DNA from: Bacteroidota bacterium
GTDB lineage: Bacteria > Bacteroidota > Bacteroidia > Chitinophagales > Chitinophagaceae
Length of the DNA stretch: 64,000 bases
Assembly (NCBI GenBank): GCA_023417815.1
Contig: JAEZEI010000064.1
Coordinates: 1 to 64,000 of the forward strand
Direction: 5' to 3'
Below the pieces are notes generated by a model that did no database searches, was not told the DNA's origin, and saw only the letters and a list, made by a program, of their open reading frames with translations. The position numbers and the translations under genes are program-made. Of this stretch, positions 16,035 to 25,698 are shown piece by piece (within the stretch, counting starts at the first letter, position 1; every line of letters begins with the position of its first letter).

Positions 16035-18352
16035 TGTCTGACGAAATCAGACATAAAATTCAAATAGAAGGACCTCCTGCTTTTACAGGTCTTCGATTAT
16101 CCAAACCATCACAATACGCAGCCGGTGTTCCAGCAGTCGCAAACAGCATTCAGTTCCTGCTTAGAGAAACAGGATTCCGGGGGTTTACTGCCATAAATGC
16201 CATAAATAAATTTACCGGGTTTGATTGCCCGGGATGTGCCTGGCCCGATCCGGATGATGAAAGGAGCAGGCTGGGTGAATACTGTGAGAATGGCGCCAAG
16301 GCAATTGCTGAAGAAGCGACGAAGAAGAAACTGACTTCTGGATTCTTTGCCAGGAATTCAATTGCCGCAATTTCACAATTGAGCGACCTTGAGATTGGCA
16401 AATTAGGTAGACTGGCACAACCCTTATTCCTGGAAAAGGGAAGTGATAATTACAAGGATATCTCCTGGGAAGAGGCATTTGAAATAGCTTCAGGGCATTT
16501 GAAAGATCTCAAGGATCCAAACGATGCGGTATTTTATACCTCGGGGAGAACAAGCAATGAAGCAGCATTTCTTTACCAGCTTTTTATTCGCGCCTTTGGT
16601 ACGAATAACCTACCCGATTGTTCTAACATGTGCCACGAAAGTAGCGGAGTAGCATTGACCGAATCATTAGGCATTGCGAAGGGTTCCGTTACACTTGATG
16701 ATTTTGAAAAAGCGCAGGTCATTTTGATCATGGGTCAGAATCCAGGCACAAATCACCCACGTATGCTCACCGCGCTCAAAAAAGCAAAGCGGAATGGAGC
16801 AATTATTATAACGGTTAATCCCTTGCCTGAAGCTGGCCTGCTCGCTTTCAGGGATCCACAGGAAGCTTCAGGGTGGATCGGTAAACCCACCACCCTTTCC
16901 GACGAGTTCCTCCAGGTGAAAATAAATGGCGATATGCCTTTGTTGCAATGGTTTTGTAAAAGACTTATTGAAGAAGATGAAATTCATCCTCAAAATAGAA
17001 TTCTTGCCAGACCCTTTATTGAAGAGCATACCTCCGGATTTCAATTATTAAAAGATCATCTGAAGGATTTAGATCCAGGTGTTTTGCTGAAACAATGCGG
17101 GATTGATATCGAAACTGCCGAAAGAGCCCTGCGGCATTTGATAGTCAACGACAGGATTATTGCTTGTTGGGCGATGGGTCTGACCCAGCACCATAATGCA
17201 GTTTCAACAATCAGGGAAATCGTTAACCTGCTTTTATTGAAGGGAAGTATTGGAAGAGAAGGATCCGGAACCTGCCCAGTTCGTGGTCATAGTAATGTTC
17301 AGGGCGACCGAACCGTTGGTATTTATGAAAGACCATCTGATGTTTTCCTTGATGGATTAAAAGAAGTTTTCGGTTTTGAACCACCACGCAAGCATGGACT
17401 TGATGTGGTGAACAGCATACTCGCCATGCATGAAAGGAAGGGAATGGTTTTTATGGCTATGGGAGGTAATTTTCTTTCTGCCACACCAGATACTTCATTT
17501 ACTGCTGAAGCATTGAGAAATTGCAGGATCACTATTCATGTTTCAACCAAACTGAACAGAAGCCATTTGGTAACCGGGCAGCAATCGCTCATTTTGCCCT
17601 GCCTGGCCAGGAGCGATGAAGACCTGTGGAATGGAAGAAAACGTTTTGTGAGTTGTGAGAATTCGATGGGTGTTATCCAGGCTTCAGCTGGCAATCTTAA
17701 ACCGGTATCATCTTTTTTATTAAGCGAACCAGATATAGTTATAAAGCTTGCAAAACATACCCTCGGTGAAAAATATGATATCCCCTGGGAGAGTTTCCAC
17801 AACTATAACAACATCCGTTCAGCAATCGAAAAAGTAATTTCCGGTTTTGAAAATTATAATGAAAGAGTAATCAGTCCCGGTGGCTTTTATCTCCCGAATG
17901 CAAACAGGGAAGGCAGGTTCCTAACATCCAACGGTAAAGCCAATTTTTCAGTATCCACCTACAAAGTTAAGCAACGCGACCCCGATGAGTTGGTTATGAT
18001 GACTATCAGAAGTCATGATCAGTTCAATACTACCTTATACGGTTTAAATGACCGTTACAGAGGTGTGCATAATGAAAGAAGAGTGATCTTCATGAACCAG
18101 GAAGATATTGTTACGCATGAGCTTAGTAAAGGATCTGTGGTGAATATCCTGAATAATGATGGTGGTAAAACCCGTATTGCGCACCGTTTTATTGTTGTGC
18201 CTTATTCGATACCGAAAGGTTTTTGTGCAACTTATTTTCCTGAGGCCAATGTTCTGGTTCCAATATCTTCCGTAGCTGAAAAAAGTAATACGCCGGTCTC
18301 TAAATATATACCTGTAAAATTGCAGCAAACAGGGGAACGCGTTTCGGTTTAA
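16034..18352 (+). CDS. FdhF/YdeP-type molybdopterin oxidoreductase
   Basis: The 772-residue protein belongs to the bis-MGD molybdoenzyme superfamily, YdeP branch, which resembles formate dehydrogenase alpha subunits. The cofactor and cluster end has FDCPGCAWPDP (Cys65, Cys68) and YCENGAKAIAEEAT (Cys84). Cys200-His201 in NMCHESSG matches the Sec/Cys-His pair of FdhF that ligates Mo and handles the proton. GQNPGTNHPRML and VRGHSNVQGDRTVG are bis-MGD-binding loops, and the C-terminal dinucleotide domain spans about 640-772. It starts with GTG overlapping the previous stop (TAGTG), so translation is coupled. Substrate is uncertain: YdeP members are linked to acid resistance in E. coli, and formate oxidation is plausible but not shown. 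Confidence 0.9.
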   Translation: MSDEIRHKIQIEGPPAFTGLRLSKPSQYAAGVPAVANSIQFLLRETGFRGFTAINAINKFTGFDCPGCAWPDPDDERSRLGEYCENGAKAIAEEATKKKLTSGFFARNSIAAISQLSDLEIGKLGRLAQPLFLEKGSDNYKDISWEEAFEIASGHLKDLKDPNDAVFYTSGRTSNEAAFLYQLFIRAFGTNNLPDCSNMCHESSGVALTESLGIAKGSVTLDDFEKAQVILIMGQNPGTNHPRMLTALKKAKRNGAIIITVNPLPEAGLLAFRDPQEASGWIGKPTTLSDEFLQVKINGDMPLLQWFCKRLIEEDEIHPQNRILARPFIEEHTSGFQLLKDHLKDLDPGVLLKQCGIDIETAERALRHLIVNDRIIACWAMGLTQHHNAVSTIREIVNLLLLKGSIGREGSGTCPVRGHSNVQGDRTVGIYERPSDVFLDGLKEVFGFEPPRKHGLDVVNSILAMHERKGMVFMAMGGNFLSATPDTSFTAEALRNCRITIHVSTKLNRSHLVTGQQSLILPCLARSDEDLWNGRKRFVSCENSMGVIQASAGNLKPVSSFLLSEPDIVIKLAKHTLGEKYDIPWESFHNYNNIRSAIEKVISGFENYNERVISPGGFYLPNANREGRFLTSNGKANFSVSTYKVKQRDPDELVMMTIRSHDQFNTTLYGLNDRYRGVHNERRVIFMNQEDIVTHELSKGSVVNILNNDGGKTRIAHRFIVVPYSIPKGFCATYFPEANVLVPISSVAEKSNTPVSKYIPVKLQQTGERVSV

Positions 18353-18481
18353 CATTCCGTTAAAATCTGGCTGCGTTTTTGATATTTCCCAAACAATTCT
18401 CTCCAATATCCTTCCTGCCCTGGAACGAATGCCTCCACCCTGAACTGGTGAATAATTCTATCATTTGAAAAAATTATTCAT

Positions 18482-21400
18482 ATGGATATTTTTACATCTG
18501 GATCACAAGGCCGGAAATTATTCAGCTTTGCAATAATCCTTGTCCTTATTTTATACCCTCTTGTCAAGGTTTCAGCGCAACCACCTGCCTGTGGCATTAT
18601 GGCTATAAACGGCCAGTTAAATTCCTGTACAGGTCAGCAAGTATCATTTAATTCCAATGTTGCCTTCGGAAACGGGGCCTCATATAACTGGGAGTTTCCG
18701 GTAAATAATACCGGGGCATTCTTAGTTACCGGCCAGGGCACACCAGCAGTTGAAGTTAATGTTGGTGCTCTCACCGGGCAGTTCACTCTAAGATTGAACG
18801 TAGTTACCCCGGGTGGCTCAACTTCTTGTGAAACATCTTTTACAGTACAGGGGCTGGAGCTACAGCCATCCTTTACGCCATTGGATTGCTTTGGCTCAAC
18901 CTCCACCCTTACGGTAACGTCTAATGGCACCAATGTCACTTATACTTTGCTGCCCATGAATATTTCGAATACAACCGGAATATTTCCTGGGCTAACAGCA
19001 GGTAATTATGAGATCGTGGCTACGGAGGAAATTTCAGATTGCTCCGCATCTGCAGTGATTGTTATTCCACAGCCGGGAAATTCCTTAATATCGTCTTCTG
19101 TAGTGCAGGATAATCGTTGTTTCGGACAGGGCGAAGGAAGCATCGATCTTACCGTGACCGGCGGTGTTGCACCCTATACTTATGAATGGACCGCAAGTAA
19201 TGGTGGCATGATACCGCCGGGACAGATGAATAACCAGGATCTGATCAATCTATTTGTTGGAGATTATTCAGTAACAATTACTGATGCCGCTGGTTGCACC
19301 CAGGTGCACCAGGCTACTATTGCACAACCCGCCCAATTACTGGCGCAAGCTTCAACAACACATGTAATTTGTTGGGGAATGCCTACAGGGGCGATCGATT
19401 TGACTATCACAGGCGGCACTCCACCCTATTCCTATTTATGGACAGGTTCGTGGGGAGGGATTATTCCTGCAGGTATGGAATCGAGTGAGGATCTTTCAGG
19501 CCTTACACCAGGCTTTTATGAGGTACTGGTTAAAGATGCAAATAATTGTTCCGTAAGCAAAAGTATTTCTCTGAATGGACCTTCGATCGGCCTCGCTACA
19601 TCCTATACACAAACAAATGTTGAATGTACCGGTGGAGCCACAGGTGCCATCGATCTGAATGTTTCCAACGGAGTGCCTCCTTTCACTTATTTGTGGACTG
19701 CTTCTAATGGAGGGATAATTCCCCCAGGACAGGAAACTGTCGAAGATCTTTCAGGACTTGTTCCCGGCACATATACATGTCTTATAACTGACAGTATAAA
19801 TTGTATAACAACAAGGGAGATAACAATAATTCAAACCGGTTCGGGACCTTGCGGCGGCCCGCTTCCATGTGATCTAAATGTTACAGGGGATTTTACAAAT
19901 GTTTCATGCTTTGGTCAGGAAGATGGGTCGATCAGCCTTGCGATATCGGGAGGTTCCTCACCATACACTGTGAGTTGGTCAGCTACTAATGGTGGCTCCA
20001 TTCCTGCGGGACAGCAAAATGCGCTGCAACTTACCGGTCTTTTAAAAGGAACCTATAATTATACTGTATCCAGCGCAGATGGTTGTTCTGTAACAGGCAC
20101 TGTTAATGTATCTGGTCCTGATGAAGAACTCACTATCAGCGAAACTCATACAAACGTTGCCTGTGGAAATGGAACTGCATCAATTGATATAACTGTAACT
20201 GGTGGAACCGCACCTTATACCTACCTATGGAATTCGCTATTGATTGGCAGCATACCGCCGGGACAGGCAAATAATGAAGATATTACGGGCCTGACAGCCG
20301 GCATATATTTCGTAAGGGTAATGGATGCCAATGGTTGTTCCAGGACAAAGTTTGTGATGATAACGAATGTGTTCTCAGACATTCATATCCATGGTGAAAT
20401 AACACATCCTGCATGTGCCGGCAGTGCTACAGGAGCCATAAATATTTCGCCTTCCGGAGGAAATGGCTCATATACCTTCCAATGGTCTGCAAGCGACGGT
20501 GGAATTGTACCTCCAGGCCAGGAATTAAATGAAGATCTATCCGGGCTTGTTGCCGGAAAGTATAAAGTTGTTGCAACGGATGCGAACGGTTGCTCAAAGA
20601 CCAGAACCTTTACCTTACATGCTCACAATCCTTTCCATGTTCATGTACATAAACAAAATGTACAGGGGTGCAATGAAGACAATGGGAGCATTGAGATCTC
20701 GCTTCCCAATGCTGGAGGCCCTTATACTTTCACCTGGGTTTCAAGCAATGGCGGAATAATTCCTGCAGGCCAACAGAACCAGCAAAATCTTTCAAACCTT
20801 GTTGCAGGAACGTATACGGTTTCAATACAGAATAATGCAGGATGCACGGTGGTTAAGGAAGTTGTTATTACTGAACATTGCTTTCAACCGGTTCATGACT
20901 GTGGTCATGGATATTGGAAGAATCACACGCAACACTGGAACCAGTTTACTGATCCCGTGGTATCCAGTATGCCGCAGGGATTACAATTTATTACCACCAC
21001 TAATTTCCATACTTATTTTGGTCTGAATGGCGTTAGTGGCCTTCCAGCAGATCTTACCATGCATGAGGCCCTTCAACTGAGCGGTGGTAATAATTGCAGG
21101 GGGCTTGCACGCTCCGCAGTAAAGGCGCTTCTGGTTATTGCCAGTGGCCAGAATGTCACCTATCCCCCAGGTACCAGTAATTTTTCGCAGGTTTATTCAG
21201 CTATACGAAATGCATTAATAAATGGAAATTGTACCGGCAACCTGCGGCACCAGTTGGATCATCTCTGTAATTCAAATGATGATGATGACGATGATGATGA
21301 TGGAAGAGCAGCGCAGATCTCACAACTGGAGGTTACTGCTTCTCCAAATCCGTTTATAAGTGAACTGAGATTTAATGTTCATTCCGAAAGCCAGGGGATC

Positions 21401-21577
21401 GGATCACTTGAACTATTTGGACTTACCGGAGAGAGATTAGCTGTTATCTACCAGGGTGAGATAAGCCCTAAACAGGTAATAACCTACAGGGTACCAGAAA
21501 AAATGAAAAGAAGTATGGTGTATGTTCTGAGAATGGGTAACCAGGTGCGAACCGGTAAATTACTCTTCCTTAACTAG
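18482..21577 (+). CDS. Giant SprB-repeat surface protein with type IX sorting domain
   Basis: The 1031-residue protein starts with a signal peptide (FAIILVLILYPLVKVSAQ). Residues 35-120 look like a PKD or Ig-like domain. From about residue 205 to 800 it has seven SprB-type repeats of about 85 residues, each starting near a Cys followed by G-I/S-I-D/N and containing GG..PY.Y.W, IPPGQ, LSGLV.G.Y and D..GC. Residues about 800-910 hold a separate domain starting HDCGHGYWKNHTQHWNQF. A run of Asp residues then leads to a type A T9SS sorting domain (SPNPFISELRF to the end at KLLFLN). It should be exported by the type IX system and anchored on the surface. SprB repeats are known from gliding adhesins. 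The gene appears monocistronic with its own terminator. Confidence 0.88.
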   Translation: MDIFTSGSQGRKLFSFAIILVLILYPLVKVSAQPPACGIMAINGQLNSCTGQQVSFNSNVAFGNGASYNWEFPVNNTGAFLVTGQGTPAVEVNVGALTGQFTLRLNVVTPGGSTSCETSFTVQGLELQPSFTPLDCFGSTSTLTVTSNGTNVTYTLLPMNISNTTGIFPGLTAGNYEIVATEEISDCSASAVIVIPQPGNSLISSSVVQDNRCFGQGEGSIDLTVTGGVAPYTYEWTASNGGMIPPGQMNNQDLINLFVGDYSVTITDAAGCTQVHQATIAQPAQLLAQASTTHVICWGMPTGAIDLTITGGTPPYSYLWTGSWGGIIPAGMESSEDLSGLTPGFYEVLVKDANNCSVSKSISLNGPSIGLATSYTQTNVECTGGATGAIDLNVSNGVPPFTYLWTASNGGIIPPGQETVEDLSGLVPGTYTCLITDSINCITTREITIIQTGSGPCGGPLPCDLNVTGDFTNVSCFGQEDGSISLAISGGSSPYTVSWSATNGGSIPAGQQNALQLTGLLKGTYNYTVSSADGCSVTGTVNVSGPDEELTISETHTNVACGNGTASIDITVTGGTAPYTYLWNSLLIGSIPPGQANNEDITGLTAGIYFVRVMDANGCSRTKFVMITNVFSDIHIHGEITHPACAGSATGAINISPSGGNGSYTFQWSASDGGIVPPGQELNEDLSGLVAGKYKVVATDANGCSKTRTFTLHAHNPFHVHVHKQNVQGCNEDNGSIEISLPNAGGPYTFTWVSSNGGIIPAGQQNQQNLSNLVAGTYTVSIQNNAGCTVVKEVVITEHCFQPVHDCGHGYWKNHTQHWNQFTDPVVSSMPQGLQFITTTNFHTYFGLNGVSGLPADLTMHEALQLSGGNNCRGLARSAVKALLVIASGQNVTYPPGTSNFSQVYSAIRNALINGNCTGNLRHQLDHLCNSNDDDDDDDDGRAAQISQLEVTASPNPFISELRFNVHSESQGIGSLELFGLTGERLAVIYQGEISPKQVITYRVPEKMKRSMVYVLRMGNQVRTGKLLFLN
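19116..20880 (+). repeat. Seven tandem SprB-type coding repeats
   Basis: Seven successive units of about 255 bases code for the SprB-like repeats of the surface protein. Units are clearly related at protein level (IPPGQ or IPAGQ, W.ASNGG) but have diverged in DNA, so they are old repeats and not a recent duplication. Confidence 0.8.
21278..21301 (+). repeat. GAT trinucleotide run (poly-Asp)
   Basis: Eight consecutive Asp codons, seven GAT and one GAC, sit just before the sorting domain of the surface protein. A run of this sort can change length by slippage and would alter the linker length in steps of one residue. The acidic linker could also bind calcium. Confidence 0.8.
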
Positions 21578-21590
21578 GACTAAAAATCTT

Positions 21591-21618
21591 AAACAGGGAG
21601 CAAATGCTTCCTGTTTTT
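21591..21618 (+). terminator. Rho-independent terminator
   Basis: AAACAGGGAGC and GCTTCCTGTTT pair over 11 bp with one G-U, around AAAT, and are followed by more Ts. It ends the SprB-repeat gene. Confidence 0.85.
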
Positions 21619-21638
21619 GTATATTGAAATAAAAAATC

Positions 21639-22187
21639 ATGGCACAGGATGAGAAATGGGAAGAAATTTCAACTGCACTAAAAGGAAAAGGATTACCATT
21701 CCAATACAAGACCGTTGTTGAACATAATGGTCATGCAGTTACCATCGATATGGACCTGGATCCCGGGGGCGGATTTGAAGGAGGCTTCGAATTCACTGTA
21801 TTAACAGCACCTGTTCCTGTGCAATTCACAAGTTTATCTGCAAAAGTGAGTGATAATGACTTCAGGTTTGCGCTGCACGATGAAAAAGGCCTGGACCGTA
21901 TCGGAAAATTCTTCGGCATGGAAGATGTAAAACTTGGATATGATGAACTGGACCGGCATGTGATCATAAAGACCAATAATAAAGATGTGGCAAGAGAGGT
22001 CTTTTCGGATCCCGAAACGCGCCAGGTATTTTCAACCCTTAAGGATTTCAGCCTTCAATTAACCGGGGATGAAGAAATGAACCTGGAATTAATGATCGAC
22101 AGGCTTGTTGATGACCCTTTAGAACTCAGGAGTATATTTGAAGCGTATATTTCGGTACTTGAAAAATTGAAAAAGCCCGGTATATGA
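21639..22187 (+). CDS. Hypothetical cytoplasmic protein
   Basis: The 182-residue protein has no signal or membrane segment. It has a Gly-rich turn in LDPGGGFEGGFEFTV, a middle domain with KFFGMEDVKLGYDELDRHV, and a helical acidic C-terminal part ending LEKLKKPGI. I do not recognise the family. The start at 21639 is the first ATG after the upstream terminator. Its TGA stop lies in the loop of the next hairpin, so the terminator begins inside the coding sequence. It stands alone between two giant surface-protein genes. Confidence 0.75.
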   Translation: MAQDEKWEEISTALKGKGLPFQYKTVVEHNGHAVTIDMDLDPGGGFEGGFEFTVLTAPVPVQFTSLSAKVSDNDFRFALHDEKGLDRIGKFFGMEDVKLGYDELDRHVIIKTNNKDVAREVFSDPETRQVFSTLKDFSLQLTGDEEMNLELMIDRLVDDPLELRSIFEAYISVLEKLKKPGI

Positions 22188-22196
22188 CCGGGCTTT
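22172..22196. terminator. Bidirectional terminator overlapping a stop codon
   Basis: AAAGCCCGG and CCGGGCTTT form a perfect 9-bp stem around TATATGA, which contains the stop codon of the hypothetical gene. A- and T-rich flanks on both sides fit termination of both convergent genes. Confidence 0.85.
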
Positions 22197-22209
22197 CGTT
22201 ATAAATTCT

Positions 22210-25200
22210 TTATTGTTTAATTACCTGCGAACTAACCTTATGCTTACCTGAAGTATAAGTCAGGGTGTACATTCCGGAAGGCAGTGAAGCAACATTAATT
22301 TGCTGATTGTATCCCGCACCGGCCGGTACCTTTTGTTGAAGTACCCTGCTTCCCGACGGACCGATCAACTCCAGCGTTCCTCCAACTGAGTTAGAAGGAA
22401 GTTCCAGTTTCACATTTAAAATGGTACTAACCGGGTTTGGATATGTTTCAATCTTATACAGGTAAGCTATTTGGGGATCACCAGGTTCCGTTACAAGAGG
22501 AGAAGCCTGGGTGGTCATAGTGTTCCTTGATTCGTCCTCTTCAATAATGGTAAAACCTGCTATATAGTTGTAGGTACCAATGCGGTAAACATCCAGCACA
22601 AGTTGTCCTGATGAAGAAGCTGATAACCCGTTGAGCTCTGCAAAATCAGAAGTATTGTTATCCGTGGATATGGTATCCCGATTGTTACCGGATTGAACCA
22701 CCGTCTTATTCCCGGTATTTGCCCGGCTTCCATACACCCTGATAGTATATTTCCCACCAGGATTAAGCCCTTTTAAAGTAAGGGTCCTGTTGCTGGTATT
22801 GTATGAATTAAACCTCAAAACTTCCTTAGGAATTACCGTTGCAGAAGATGCATAAGTTGAACCGTTATCGGCTACACCTGCCTGCCCGCTAATAGAAGCA
22901 GTTACAGTGCTCTGCGACTGGTCGGAATATTTAAATGTTCCACTGGTAGTATTATTCCCCGGCAACCAGTTATTCCACGCTGAATTTGAATATGCTGTGG
23001 AACCATTAAAAACGTTTACGTTTATCATTCTTCCTGAAGGCGCAGATGTTGCAGGGTTTACGGTAACAGTTACGTCATCAGAATCCTGGGCTCCGCTATT
23101 ATCCGTAACCGTTAAACGATAAACATAGCTTCCCTGCTGTAAAGAATTAATATTCGTATTAGCCAGGGTTGTATTTGCAATCGTTCCGCCCGAAGGGCCA
23201 GAAATCTTTGTCCAGGAATAAGAAGAAATCGTCCCATCGCCATCTGATCCTGAACCCGCCAGGGTAACCGAGTTCACCGGGAGCGTTATGGATTTGTCTG
23301 GTCCAGCATCAGCAACCGGAAGCTGGTTTGCTGGTGCAGACCCCACTGTGATAGTGACGTCATCCGAAGAAGATGATCCATCATTATCTGTTGCGGTGAG
23401 CCTGAACACATAGGTTCCCTGGACAAGCCCCGTTACCGCTGTAATCAATGATGAGGATGAGGTGATCAGCGCAGCAGGACCAGATACTTTAGTCCAGCTG
23501 CTGGACACGATCGTACCGTCCGGATCGCTGGCAGTTCCACTAAGGTTGAACGTTGACACCGGAAGTTGCACCGATCCATCCGCCCCTGCATTAACTACCG
23601 GGGGTTGATTAGGATTGGAGGTAGATCCCTGGGAAATTGTAAACCCTGCAAGATAATTGTAGGTTCCGATCCTCCAGAGATCAACCACTATCCGTCCAGT
23701 CGCATCAGGAATTATATTTGAAAAGGAAGCAATATCAGAAACATTATTATCAGTATTGATCGTGTCCCTGGAGGAACCGATAGCCACTACGGTTTTATTC
23801 CCTGTATTGGCGCGACTGCCAAAAAATTTCAGGCTGTAAGCCACACCGGGAGTAAGGCCTCTTAACGTTAGTGTCCTGTTACTTGTATTATATGAATTGT
23901 ACCTTAATACCTGTTGAGGAACCGCCACTGCAGCGGAACCATAAGTAGCGCCGTTATCACTTATGCCGGCCTGCCCGGAAAGAACGGCGGAAATACCAGA
24001 AGAAGATTGATCAGTGTTCAGAAATGTTCCACTGGTCATATTTGAACTTGTGTTCCAGTTATTCCATTGGTTATTACTGAAAGGATTCGAACCTCCATAA
24101 ATATTCACCTGCACGGTTTTCGGATCTCCCGGGGTTACAACGGGCTGGGGGCTCACGATAACATTCACATCATCAGACCGGGTAGCATTATTATTGTCGG
24201 TAACGGTAAGCCGGAAAACATACGTTCCCTGGTTAAGAGAGGAGACCTGTGTTGAGGCAGCATTAGGACTGGCAATTGATCCACCGGACGGGCCTGAGAG
24301 TTTCGACCATGCATATGAAATTATGTTTCCATCCGGATCGGATCCCGAACCATTCAGTTGAACCGAATTTTGAGGAAGGGTTATAGATTGATCAGGTCCT
24401 GCATTTGCAGTTGGCAGCTGGTTTTGAGGAGAAGAGCCGTTCACGGTTATAGTTACTTCGTCTATACCCTGCGCTCCGCCATTATCAACCACCCTCAACC
24501 TGAAAACATACGTTCCCTGAACAAGGTTAATGATATTCGTCCACAAGCCGCCCGGGTTTTCAATTACTCCGGCCGAAGGGCCGCTTACCTTGGTCCATTG
24601 AACAGAACTGATGGTTCCATCAGGATCATTGGCAGATGCTTCTATCCTGACACTGTTAACCGGAAGTGTAATTGTCCTGTCAGGCCCGGCATTTGGAACC
24701 GGAGGCTGATTTGCACCAATATTCCTTTTGTAAAGTAACATCCATTCATACACGTTCAAACCATTCTCTTTATAAGAAGGATTATATGTAGTAGACCATG
24801 CATCATGAGAATTGCTGTTGAAGATCGTTTTCTTCGCTAGCGGTGTTGGCGGATTTGGTGCGGAGTTAATATAATTAACATAGTCATTGGTATAGAACAC
24901 CGGTGCTGTCGGATCACCTGAATTGTGAGTAGCCCAGACGGCGAGATCAGCGCCTGCCATAATATTTGCACGTCCCTGGTCGGGCCACGAAGCTCCGCAG
25001 ATCGGTATAATTGCAGCCAGCCTGTTAGCATAAGTGGCATTATTGCCTGCATATTCCCAAACTACGCCCCCACCCATACTTAAACCGGTAAGATAGATCC
25101 TTGATTCATCCACCCTGTAATTCTGAATGGCATAGTTAATAAGCAGGTTGATATCTGATGGGCCGGGCCATTCTGTAAACTGGGGTGATAGAACAATATA

Positions 25201-25521
25201 CCGGAATGTTTCATTGTTCACGGTAAAGCTGGTCGGGAAAGCTCCCTGGTTGATGAGTTTGGGAGGTCCATTTCTCAAAACATTCGGAAGTGTTGACGGG
25301 GTACCAGCACCTAATTCGCCCATACCATGGATAAAAAGGAGCAGAGGATACTTTTGAGTGCCGGAATTATACCCTTGAGGAAGGTATTCATAAAATGCAT
25401 TCGATCTGGGGTTGGTACTAATATACCGTGCCGTTTGAACCTGCCCGATTCCAGATAATGGGGCCAGGAATAATACAAATGAAAGAATGCGGGTTCGCCA
25501 CAGGACTTTAAGTGAATTCAT
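22210..25521 (-). CDS. Secreted esterase with PKD and malectin-like modules and T9SS sorting domain
   Basis: The 1103-residue protein starts with a signal peptide (about residues 1-27). Residues 35-270 form an alpha/beta hydrolase of the PHB-depolymerase or feruloyl-esterase type: HG at 65-66 for the oxyanion hole, the nucleophile Ser148 in GLSMGGG, and NSHDAW as the probable His site. Modules follow in the order PKD-like, PKD-like, malectin-like (about 468-630), PKD-like, PKD-like, malectin-like (about 832-985), then a type A T9SS sorting domain at 1030-1103. PKD copies share PDGTI, SW.K.SGP and QGTYVFRL. The two malectin-like units are near copies (TSGTF, SNRTLTL, GSRANTGNKTVV, IGTYNY.AGFTI). 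A surface enzyme acting on ester-substituted polysaccharides is likely, but the substrate is unknown. Confidence 0.87.
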   Translation of the reverse strand: MNSLKVLWRTRILSFVLFLAPLSGIGQVQTARYISTNPRSNAFYEYLPQGYNSGTQKYPLLLFIHGMGELGAGTPSTLPNVLRNGPPKLINQGAFPTSFTVNNETFRYIVLSPQFTEWPGPSDINLLINYAIQNYRVDESRIYLTGLSMGGGVVWEYAGNNATYANRLAAIIPICGASWPDQGRANIMAGADLAVWATHNSGDPTAPVFYTNDYVNYINSAPNPPTPLAKKTIFNSNSHDAWSTTYNPSYKENGLNVYEWMLLYKRNIGANQPPVPNAGPDRTITLPVNSVRIEASANDPDGTISSVQWTKVSGPSAGVIENPGGLWTNIINLVQGTYVFRLRVVDNGGAQGIDEVTITVNGSSPQNQLPTANAGPDQSITLPQNSVQLNGSGSDPDGNIISYAWSKLSGPSGGSIASPNAASTQVSSLNQGTYVFRLTVTDNNNATRSDDVNVIVSPQPVVTPGDPKTVQVNIYGGSNPFSNNQWNNWNTSSNMTSGTFLNTDQSSSGISAVLSGQAGISDNGATYGSAAVAVPQQVLRYNSYNTSNRTLTLRGLTPGVAYSLKFFGSRANTGNKTVVAIGSSRDTINTDNNVSDIASFSNIIPDATGRIVVDLWRIGTYNYLAGFTISQGSTSNPNQPPVVNAGADGSVQLPVSTFNLSGTASDPDGTIVSSSWTKVSGPAALITSSSSLITAVTGLVQGTYVFRLTATDNDGSSSSDDVTITVGSAPANQLPVADAGPDKSITLPVNSVTLAGSGSDGDGTISSYSWTKISGPSGGTIANTTLANTNINSLQQGSYVYRLTVTDNSGAQDSDDVTVTVNPATSAPSGRMINVNVFNGSTAYSNSAWNNWLPGNNTTSGTFKYSDQSQSTVTASISGQAGVADNGSTYASSATVIPKEVLRFNSYNTSNRTLTLKGLNPGGKYTIRVYGSRANTGNKTVVQSGNNRDTISTDNNTSDFAELNGLSASSSGQLVLDVYRIGTYNYIAGFTIIEEDESRNTMTTQASPLVTEPGDPQIAYLYKIETYPNPVSTILNVKLELPSNSVGGTLELIGPSGSRVLQQKVPAGAGYNQQINVASLPSGMYTLTYTSGKHKVSSQVIKQ

Positions 25522-25651
25522 AAATTAACCAAGGTGTTTTAGTTCACAATGTTGTGAATCAGAGGTAGGCAGAGCGGCGGCGTATTTGCAAGAACCATTC
25601 CAAAGGAAGAGTTTACGACAGGTGGGAGCTAAATGTGAATAATAAACATCA

Positions 25652-25679
25652 AAAAGCCCCTTAATTTATAAGGAGCTTA
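25652..25679 (-). terminator. Terminator after ftcD
   Basis: On the minus strand AAGCTCCTT and AAGGGGCTT pair with one mismatch around a 7-nt loop, followed by a short U-run. It lies about 20 bases after the ftcD stop, so it ends the Mur-ligase/hutI/ftcD operon. Confidence 0.75.
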
Positions 25680-25698
25680 ACAATAAACGACAAAATTA

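Noticed and set aside
19116..20880. Tandem repeats considered as a CRISPR-like array
   Set aside because: The units are about 255 bases, in frame, divergent in DNA, and encode SprB domains; there are no short identical repeats with unique spacers.
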